Shown here piece by piece: positions 1-4,693 of a stretch of 8,103 nt of DNA. Numbering within the stretch: the first letter of the stretch is position 1; the number at the start of each line of letters is the position of its first letter. The stretch lies in NCBI GenBank assembly GCA_910579485.1, contig CAJTVO010000140.1, forward strand, positions 1-8,103. Reading direction: 5' to 3'. Made by a program: the position numbers and the translations under genes. Origin of the DNA: an uncultured Oscillospiraceae bacterium. GTDB lineage: Bacteria > Bacillota > Clostridia > Oscillospirales > Oscillospiraceae. The notes below the pieces were generated by a model. The model searched no databases, had not been told where the DNA came from, and saw nothing but the letters and a program-made list of their open reading frames with translations.

Positions 1-72
1 TGTGATGATATCACTTAACCGAAAAAATTTCATTTCAGCGGGCGGATATTTGAATCATTATCTTGATACACG

Positions 73-118
73 GGACATAAGGAAATGGACGGCTGGGGCC
101 GTCCATTTCCTTATGTCC
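73..118. terminator. Perfect 20-bp stem hairpin after the ABC operon
   Basis: Left arm 73-92 (GGACATAAGGAAATGGACGG) and right arm 99-118 are exact reverse complements around a 6-nt loop. The hairpin begins directly after the TAA stop of the small membrane protein on the minus strand, as expected for an operon terminator. On the minus strand the sequence after the stem is CGTGTATCAAG, with no run of T, so a classical Rho-independent terminator is not complete. It could instead be an mRNA 3'-end stabiliser, a bidirectional terminator with the gene to the left, or a palindromic repeat. Bases 1-72 hold no gene I can support, only a short GTGAT/ATCAC inverted repeat at 2-14. Confidence 0.6.
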
Positions 119-463
119 TTAATCCAATATGACGGACTCTTTCTTGCCCTTCTTGTTCCGGGGATACTCCCTGATCCTGGTCACGTACTCCAGATTGACC
201 GCCTGCAGCTGGCCCCGGGCGTCCTCTATGAGCATCCCGCTGCCGCTGACCTCCCGGATGATCCCCGCTATGCTGCCATCATTGGAGTTGATGGTGTAGA
301 TGATGCACTCCTTGCCGGTAAACTGCTTCGCCAGCGCTTCCATAGCCTCAGCCTCCTTTTTCCTGTTTTTGATATGATGCACGACCGCCGCCGTCTTCTG
401 CTTCTTCCTCTGCTGGGATATCACAAAAAACAGAAGCCACAACACAGGTATCCAATACCACAA
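119..463 (-). CDS. Small membrane-anchored protein with Sm-like C-terminal domain
   Basis: This is a 114-aa protein of unknown function. Residues 2-15 form one hydrophobic segment (WYWIPVLWLLFFVI), followed by a very basic stretch (QQRKKQK and NRKK), so the bulk should sit on the cytoplasmic face of the membrane. Residues 45-103 (FTGKECIIYT, GIIREVSGSGMLIEDARG, VTRIREY) have the short-strand pattern of a small beta-barrel. It resembles the DUF6897-type proteins of gut Clostridia, but I cannot confirm the family. The start is TTG: a stop codon lies immediately upstream in frame and a strong GGAGGGGAG site sits just before it. It follows the second permease by 27 bp and is the last gene of the operon, so a role linked to the transporter is possible but inferred only from position. 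Confidence 0.72.
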   Translation of the reverse strand: MWYWIPVLWLLFFVISQQRKKQKTAAVVHHIKNRKKEAEAMEALAKQFTGKECIIYTINSNDGSIAGIIREVSGSGMLIEDARGQLQAVNLEYVTRIREYPRNKKGKKESVILD

Positions 464-490
464 TTACTCTCCCCTCCTCAAACGTCCAGG

Positions 491-1207
491 CTATGCCTTG
501 ATCTCCGCCCTGCCATAGCACAGCGCGCTGAGGACCAGCAGCGCCAGCGCCAGCAGGATGCCCGCCGCGCACCACATGGCGGGGCTGAACAGCCCGATCA
601 GGAACGCGATGCCCCGCCCGATCTGGGCAAGCAGGCTGGTGCCGTCATCCTTCGCGGCGTCCGCGCTCTTCATAATAATCAGGGGCAGGAAGCACAGCGG
701 GAACCACACGGCGGCAAAGCCTTTGGTCCCAAACCGCAGCAGCAGCGCGCCAAAAAGGAAGTCCAGAAGGCAGACGCCCAGAATAAGGACCAGGTAATGC
801 CACCACTCCATCACGCGGAAAATGTCCATATCCAGCTCACAGCCGGGATAGATGGCGGCGTACAGACGCAGCTCCAGCTGGTTAAGCACCCACGCGAAGA
901 CCACGCCCACAATGCAGTTCATCAGCGTCAGGACCGGGTCCACCAGCATGTAGGCCCGCCGGGTGTAGCCCATGGAGACCGCCAGCCGGTACCGGATCAT
1001 TCCGGTGGCACCCCGGGCGAGCCCCCCCATGACCGTGGCCATCAGGGCCATCATGCCGCCGACGGCGGCGTAGTCCCGGTCGTCGTTGAGAAAGATGTTG
1101 ATACCCAGCACCATGACCACGCCCATCAGGAACAGCCCCAGCTGGAAGGCCAGCATCATCAGCATTCCGCTCCGGTTGACTTTCCAGTGTTTCACAAAAA
1201 AATCCAT
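491..1207 (-). CDS. ABC transporter membrane subunit 2
   Basis: This 238-aa integral membrane protein has about six hydrophobic segments, at roughly residues 15-39, 46-64, 91-110, 135-156, 163-180 and 198-230. It has no signal peptide and no large extracellular domain. A SMGYTRR motif at 78-84, after the second helix, matches SMGETRR in the neighbouring permease. Such cytosolic loops are where the ATPase usually docks, so this is probably the coupling region (inference). The ATG start is preceded by GGAGGGGG at 5-nt spacing, and that site overlaps the stop codon of the upstream permease, so the two are closely coupled. With the ATPase and first permease it would form an exporter of the YtrB/YtrC/YtrD or BcrAB kind. 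The substrate cannot be read from sequence. Confidence 0.8.
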   Translation of the reverse strand: MDFFVKHWKVNRSGMLMMLAFQLGLFLMGVVMVLGINIFLNDDRDYAAVGGMMALMATVMGGLARGATGMIRYRLAVSMGYTRRAYMLVDPVLTLMNCIVGVVFAWVLNQLELRLYAAIYPGCELDMDIFRVMEWWHYLVLILGVCLLDFLFGALLLRFGTKGFAAVWFPLCFLPLIIMKSADAAKDDGTSLLAQIGRGIAFLIGLFSPAMWCAAGILLALALLVLSALCYGRAEIKA

Positions 1208-1220
1208 GCTTTCCCCCTCC

Positions 1221-1883
1221 TTACAGCTTCACTTCCTGCCGCCGCAGGAGCATCCACTGGAACCCGACGTCCAGCGCCAGGGCCGCCAGCGCCGCCGCCG
1301 GCAGCCACCAGGGCAGAGCCGCCAGATGAGACGCAATTTCAAAGGTTTTGGCCGTAAGGAAATTGCCGGCCACCATTGAACCGGCAAAGCCCACCACGCC
1401 TCCCCCCAGGCCGCAGAGGAGGATGATCAGGATCATACCCGCCCATTTCCATCTGACGAAGACAGTCCCCATGATGCTCCCCATCGCGGAGGCGATGACC
1501 AGCACGCACAGAATCGTGGGGATGCTCCGCAGGCCCACGGCGGATACGTCCCCGGGCGCCAGCAGCCAGACGGCCGCGCACAGCGCCAGCATCACCGCGA
1601 TGATGAGCGCCCGGAAGTAGTGGAACCCCAGCAGCACGTTCCGCCGGGTCTCCCCCATGGACAGCAGGAGGGGCACGTACAGGGTCTGCGTCCCGCTGTT
1701 GCCCACCATGATGCAGAAGACCGCGCCGATGCACAGGAAATAGGGGACCACCGTGGCGAGGGCCCTGAGATCCAGCCCCTCCGCGCCGAACGCGGCGATT
1801 ACAGCCAGCACCGCCGCTACGGCCAGCACCACCCCGGTACACTCCCAGGTGAACCGGGTCCAGAATTTCAGGTTCCGCTTCAC
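1221..1883 (-). CDS. ABC transporter membrane subunit 1
   Basis: This 220-aa protein has about six hydrophobic segments, at roughly residues 15-33, 43-62, 88-108, 121-142, 147-170 and 191-212. The reading frame is open far upstream inside the ATPase gene, but translation almost certainly starts at the GTG at 1883. That codon overlaps the ATPase stop (GTGA) and has GAGGAGG a few bases upstream, and the upstream extension is only arginine/glycine-rich shadow sequence. The motif SMGETRR (75-81) is shared with the next permease, although the two proteins look otherwise dissimilar. They are therefore probably the two halves of a heterodimeric channel. The short cytosolic N-terminus and lack of a big soluble domain separate it from FtsX/MacB-type permeases. 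Confidence 0.8.
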   Translation of the reverse strand: MKRNLKFWTRFTWECTGVVLAVAAVLAVIAAFGAEGLDLRALATVVPYFLCIGAVFCIMVGNSGTQTLYVPLLLSMGETRRNVLLGFHYFRALIIAVMLALCAAVWLLAPGDVSAVGLRSIPTILCVLVIASAMGSIMGTVFVRWKWAGMILIILLCGLGGGVVGFAGSMVAGNFLTAKTFEIASHLAALPWWLPAAALAALALDVGFQWMLLRRQEVKL

Positions 1884-2755
1884 CTGGCCGCCTCCTCCCC
1901 GCACAGGGCCACGAAGGCCCGCTGGAGGCTCACCGGCTGGACGGACACGTCCCGGCTCCCGTCCACGCGCTGACCCGGCTTGAGGAACACGGTGACGCCC
2001 TTGCTGCGGCCCACGGTCTCCGGGTAGTGGACCTCCAGACCGGCGGTGGCGGCGTCCACCTCCTCGATCTTTCCGCTGACGTGGACCGCGCTGTCCACGA
2101 AGGCCTGGGTGTCGGCCTCGATGAGGATCTTGCCCTCGTGGAGGATGATGACCTCCTCCAGCACATCGGCGGCCTCCTCGATGATGTGGGTGGAGACCAC
2201 GAAGGTCCGTCCGGAGCTGGCGTACTCCTCCAGCAGCAGCTTGTAGAACTGCTCCCGGGCCACCACGTCCAGCCCCGCCACCGGCTCGTCCAGGAAGGTG
2301 TAGGGGGCCTTGGAGCACAGGGCCACGATGATGGTGATCATGGACAGCATTCCCTTGCTCATTTTCCCCAGCTTCTTCTTCACGTTGAGGTCGAACAGCT
2401 TCACCAGACGCTCCTCCAGGGCCTTGTCCCAGCCGTCGTAGTAGGTGGCGGCGATGCGCAGGTACTCCTTGGCCTTCATGGCGGCCAGGCCGCTCTCGGC
2501 GTTGGCGTTCAGCTCACGGGAGAAGCAGATCTTCGCCAGGCTCTTCCGGTTTTCCCACACAGGTTCCCCGTCCAGAGTGACGGCCCCCTTGCTGGCGGGG
2601 TTCTGGGCGGCCAGAATGGACAGCAGGGTGGTTTTTCCCGCCCCGTTGCGGCCGATCAGGCCGTAGATTTTTCCGGGCTTCAGGTCCAGGGTCACGTCAT
2701 GCAGCACGTCCTTGCCGCCGTAGGTCTTTACGATATTTTCACAATGCAGGCTCAT
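1880..2755 (-). CDS. ABC transporter ATP-binding protein (YtrB/BcrA-like)
   Basis: This 291-aa ATPase should power the two membrane subunits encoded next to it. The Walker A motif GRNGAGKTT is at 35-43, Walker B with catalytic Glu (TFLDEP) at 153-158, the D-loop AGLD at 160-163 and the H-loop STH at 188-190. The ABC signature is degenerate: MSKGM at about 132-136 replaces LSGGQ, and the usual Q-loop region reads ICFSREL with no Gln. Degenerate signatures of this sort are familiar in GntR-linked YtrB-type ATPases of Firmicutes. About 90 residues after the H-loop form an accessory domain typical of drug and peptide exporters. The ATG start overlaps the repressor stop (TGATG), with GGAGAG upstream. 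The substrate is unknown. Confidence 0.92.
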   Translation of the reverse strand: MSLHCENIVKTYGGKDVLHDVTLDLKPGKIYGLIGRNGAGKTTLLSILAAQNPASKGAVTLDGEPVWENRKSLAKICFSRELNANAESGLAAMKAKEYLRIAATYYDGWDKALEERLVKLFDLNVKKKLGKMSKGMLSMITIIVALCSKAPYTFLDEPVAGLDVVAREQFYKLLLEEYASSGRTFVVSTHIIEEAADVLEEVIILHEGKILIEADTQAFVDSAVHVSGKIEEVDAATAGLEVHYPETVGRSKGVTVFLKPGQRVDGSRDVSVQPVSLQRAFVALCGEEAAR

Positions 2756-3117
2756 CAGTTTCTCTCTCCAATCATCGTCAGTAATTCCTCCTTGGATATC
2801 CCCAGGCTCCTGGCCTCCGCCAGCAGGGGGGCCACATGGTTTTCCGCAAAAGCGGCCTTTCGCTTGGACAGGATCTTCTCCCGCGCCCCCTTGGACACGA
2901 ACATGCCAATGCCCCTCCGCTTATACAGGATGCCCTCGTCCACCAGCAGGCCGATCCCCTTGGCGGCGGTGGCGGGGTTGATGGTATAGAGCTTCGCCAG
3001 TTCATTGGTGCTGGGCACCTGCTCTTCCTCTAACAGAATTTCTCTTAGAATGTCGGTTTCGATCATCTCGCTGATCTGGAGGTAAATGGATTTCTGCTCC
3101 GTCAGTCGCTCGTTCAA
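2755..3117 (-). CDS. GntR-family transcriptional regulator, YtrA subfamily
   Basis: This 120-aa DNA-binding protein probably represses its own operon. A winged helix-turn-helix covers residues 10-75: SIYLQISEMIE, then VPSTNELAKLYTINPATAAK as the recognition region, then a wing ending GIGMFVSKGA. The remaining 45 residues are helical and too short for the FadR/HutC ligand domains, which is the hallmark of the YtrA subgroup; these usually sit before an ABC transporter, as here. The frame is open up to 3201, but a TTG start at 3117 is preferred. GAGGAGG lies 7 nt upstream, the protein then has the usual length, and the -10 box and proposed operator at 3153-3178 would otherwise be inside the coding region. 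Confidence 0.9.
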   Translation of the reverse strand: MNERLTEQKSIYLQISEMIETDILREILLEEEQVPSTNELAKLYTINPATAAKGIGLLVDEGILYKRRGIGMFVSKGAREKILSKRKAAFAENHVAPLLAEARSLGISKEELLTMIGERN

Positions 3118-3152
3118 CCGGGTTCCTCCTCTCTGCGCTCTTTGGTCAAGTG

Positions 3153-3174
3153 GTTCATTACTTGTGTAACTAAC
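3153..3174. promoter_or_regulatory. Candidate GntR operator (imperfect inverted repeat)
   Basis: GTTCATTAC (3153-3161) and GTAACTAAC (3166-3174) flank a 4-nt centre TTGT, with seven of nine positions complementary. The site abuts the -10 box and covers the predicted transcription start of the operon, where a bound repressor would block transcription. It is assigned to the adjacent GntR protein by position and symmetry only. Confidence 0.55.
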
Positions 3175-3201
3175 TATATACCTTGGGGCGGTCGTTGTCA
3201 A
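3173..3201 (-). promoter_or_regulatory. Sigma-A promoter of the gntR-ABC operon
   Basis: On the minus strand a perfect -35 box TTGACA (3196-3201) is separated by exactly 17 bp from TATAGT (3173-3178), one base from the TATAAT consensus. The predicted transcription start is near 3166, giving a leader of about 50 nt to the TTG start at 3117. This placement supports the downstream start choice for the repressor. Confidence 0.8.
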
Positions 3202-3251
3202 GGGGGAAGGGGAAATTTTTTTCGGAGCCCCCCAGGGGGGGGGCGGCGGAG

Positions 3252-3280
3252 CACCCCTCCGCCCCTGCCGGCATACAATA
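3252..3280 (+). promoter_or_regulatory. Mother-cell sporulation promoter (sigma-K/sigma-E type) for cwlJ-gerQ
   Basis: CATACAATA at 3272-3280 fits the sigma-K -10 pattern CATAnnnTA and also the sigma-E -10 (CATACAAT). An AC dinucleotide at 3253-3254, within CACC, lies 17 bp upstream, the spacing expected for sigma-K. Transcription would start near 3287, just before the AGGAGAG site at 3290-3296. No sigma-E-like -35 box is obvious, so sigma-K is the better match. A 7-bp GC hairpin (GGCGGAG 3245-3251 with CTCCGCC 3257-3263) overlaps the -35 region. Confidence 0.55.
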
Positions 3281-3305
3281 GGAAGGACCAGGAGAGTGAT
3301 AAGCT

Positions 3306-3746
3306 ATGGCATACTCTGATCGAGAGCTACTGGCGCGGCTGATCGAATGCGAAGCGGGAGGCGAGGGGACCGACGGGATGAAGGCGGTGGCCGGCGTGGT
3401 GATGAACCGCGTCCATGCCACGGGCGGCGAGTACGCCCGGGTAGGCCAGGGCAGCATCCGCAAGATCATCTTCCAGCCCTACCAGTTCGTGTGCGCCAGC
3501 GAGACGGAGGGCGGCGTCTATAATCCCCAGAACATCTATAATATGCGCCCGGAGGCTATCCACTATGAGATCGCCGACTGGGCCATCGCGGGCAACCGCC
3601 TGCCGGATGTTGCGGAGTCCCTCTGGTTTTACAACCCCTTCAGCCCCAAGTGCCGCAATAATTTCCCTACCACCGTGGGCTACTGGCAGACCCGTATCGG
3701 GGACCACTGCTTCTATAACCCCACGGCGGCCTACTACAGCACCTGA
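3306..3746 (+). CDS. cwlJ: Spore cortex-lytic cell wall hydrolase CwlJ
   Basis: This 146-aa member of the SleB/CwlJ hydrolase family (Hydrolase_2) acts on spore cortex peptidoglycan during germination. The domain fills the protein: LIECEAGGEG at 12-21 matches the GEARGE segment of SleB, so Glu16 is the likely catalytic acid. VAGVVMNRV follows, then FQPYQF and the C-terminal GDHCFYNP. There is no signal peptide, LysM or SleB-type N-terminal domain, and the length matches Bacillus CwlJ, so CwlJ rather than SleB is called. CwlJ is made in the mother cell and placed in the coat, which agrees with the upstream promoter and with gerQ 26 bp downstream. ATG at 3306 has AGGAGAG about 9 nt upstream. 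Confidence 0.9.
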   Translation: MAYSDRELLARLIECEAGGEGTDGMKAVAGVVMNRVHATGGEYARVGQGSIRKIIFQPYQFVCASETEGGVYNPQNIYNMRPEAIHYEIADWAIAGNRLPDVAESLWFYNPFSPKCRNNFPTTVGYWQTRIGDHCFYNPTAAYYST

Positions 3747-3772
3747 ACATATTCAATAATAAGGAGTGGTAC

Positions 3773-4327
3773 ATGATGCAGCAGCAAATGAAAAACCAGG
3801 ACCTGCCGGTCCCCTACGCGCCGGACGAGACCGGCTATTATATGCCCCAGGAGGAACCCAGGGGCGAGAGCTGGATCTACGGTGAGCCCGTCCCCGGCGG
3901 GCAGGCCGGGGCGGAGCGGGAGGTCCCCGTTCAGCGCCCTGTGCCCGGGATGAACGGGGGAGAGCCCCTGGGAGGCGTCTCCGCCGCCCTGGCCCAGAGC
4001 CAGCGGATGAAAAATCCCGTGGATATGTCGGGCACCCACATGCCCTCCGGCGCGGACGAGGCCTATCAGGCGTCCCTGCGCAGCCTGCTCAACCGGAATA
4101 TCGGGTATTTCGTGGTGATGACCTTCCTGGTGGGGCCCAACCAGCCCGTTACCTGGCAGGGGATCCTCCACACGGTGGGCAGCGACTACGTGGTCCTGTT
4201 CCAGCCGGACTATGAGCGCTATATCTCCGGGGACCTCTACTCCCTGAAATTCGTCCAGTTCCACAACGTGAAGGGCATCCCCTACTGTGCCGCTTCCCAG
4301 AACTGGCAGGGACATACCAACTTCTGA
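3773..4327 (+). CDS. gerQ: Spore coat protein GerQ
   Basis: This 184-aa protein is close to the length of Bacillus subtilis GerQ (181 aa). GerQ is a coat protein needed for CwlJ to localise and work in the spore. Residues 1-100 are low-complexity, rich in Gln, Pro, Gly and Glu, beginning MMQQQMKNQ. The conserved C-terminal domain is about 101-170 (SLLNRNIGYFVVMTF, GILHTVGSDYVVLFQ, GDLYSLKFVQF). GerQ is cross-linked by transglutaminase in Bacillus, and the Gln/Lys-containing N-terminus would suit that, but this is inference. ATG at 3773 follows AAGGAG; a second ATG follows immediately. The cwlJ-gerQ order is known in the Bacillus cereus/anthracis group, which strengthens both calls. Confidence 0.87.
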   Translation: MMQQQMKNQDLPVPYAPDETGYYMPQEEPRGESWIYGEPVPGGQAGAEREVPVQRPVPGMNGGEPLGGVSAALAQSQRMKNPVDMSGTHMPSGADEAYQASLRSLLNRNIGYFVVMTFLVGPNQPVTWQGILHTVGSDYVVLFQPDYERYISGDLYSLKFVQFHNVKGIPYCAASQNWQGHTNF

Positions 4328-4341
4328 GGAAGATCGTTTTC

Positions 4342-4398
4342 AGCGGACATATGCGGCGCGGCGCGGGCTGGCGGGAAAACCGCCAGCCCGTATCCGCT
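4342..4398 (+). terminator. Strong hairpin after gerQ, probable terminator
   Basis: CGGGCTGGCGG (4364-4374) and CCGCCAGCCCG (4380-4390) form a perfect 11-bp GC stem with a GAAAA loop, 37 nt after the gerQ stop. A second outer pairing AGCGGA (4342-4347) with TCCGCT (4393-4398) could extend it. Only three T residues follow, so the U-tract is weak. Confidence 0.6.
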
Positions 4399-4555
4399 TT
4401 CGCCCGGCGCAAAGGGCTTCGAAGATGTACTTGTGGGGTGACAACTCCCTGCTGTCCAAGTGCGGAATTATGCCAAAATTGACCAGAATTATCTCCAAAC
4501 TATATGTGTGCCACCCCTGTGCCGCCATAGGCGTGCGCAAGGTAGGCACTTTGTT
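4399..4555. other. Orphan segment between gerQ and the group II intron
   Basis: Base composition falls from the GC-rich style of gerQ to a mixed one around 4420. Both strands are open over most of the stretch: a 44-codon plus frame from ATG 4426 to TGA 4557-4559, and a minus frame ending inside the gerQ hairpin. Neither has a convincing ribosome site or a family I recognise. As the 3' side of the intron it should continue the coupling-protein gene if the insertion were simple, but it does not. It is best described as rearranged flank of mobile origin. Confidence 0.4.
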
Positions 4556-4600
4556 GTGATAGGTAACTCTTTGAAATAATCTCTAAGTTTTCCCCCACCT
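4556..4600 (-). ncRNA. Group II intron domain VI (candidate)
   Basis: Directly after domain V on the minus strand, AGGT (4600-4597) can pair with ACCT near the 3' end to close a hairpin of about 40 nt. The A in GTTACCTATCAC lies 8 nt before the predicted end and is a candidate branch-point adenosine. The inner helix is weak, so the fold and exact branch point are uncertain. Confidence 0.45.
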
Positions 4601-4601
4601 A

Positions 4602-4635
4602 TCGCCGGGCGTGCGATTTTCACCGCACCCAGCGA
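4602..4635 (-). ncRNA. Group II intron domain V (catalytic hairpin)
   Basis: The minus strand gives a canonical 34-nt domain V: an 8-bp proximal helix (TCGCTGGG with CCCGGCGA, one G-T wobble), a 2-nt bulge CG on the 3' side, a 6-bp distal helix (TGCGGT with ATCGCA) and a GAAA tetraloop. The catalytic-triad position reads CGC, as in class C introns, rather than the commoner AGC. This helix is the active site of splicing and retrohoming, and its intactness suggests the ribozyme may work. Confidence 0.85.
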
Positions 4636-4693
4636 ACCACCGATTCGCCTACTCTCCTCCTTCGGATTTCAACGTACAACATCCTTGCGGATG

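Noticed and set aside
2..1357. Long plus-strand open frame of 451 codons
   Set aside because: It lies antisense to three real genes. Its protein is His/Gln/Pro/Arg-rich with no domain, as expected from the complement of GC-rich coding DNA.
1884..2318. Upstream extension of the first permease frame
   Set aside because: It is a shifted frame of the ATPase gene with Arg/Gly-rich composition. The GTG at 1883 with GAGGAGG and the GTGA overlap is the better start.
2027..2989. Plus-strand open frame of 320 codons opposite the ATPase and GntR genes
   Set aside because: Shadow of well-supported minus-strand genes; rich in Leu, Gln, Val and Gly with no motif.
3118..3201. Longer N-terminus of the GntR protein starting at 3201
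   Set aside because: It would contain the -10 box and operator, has no ribosome site, and adds residues absent from the family.
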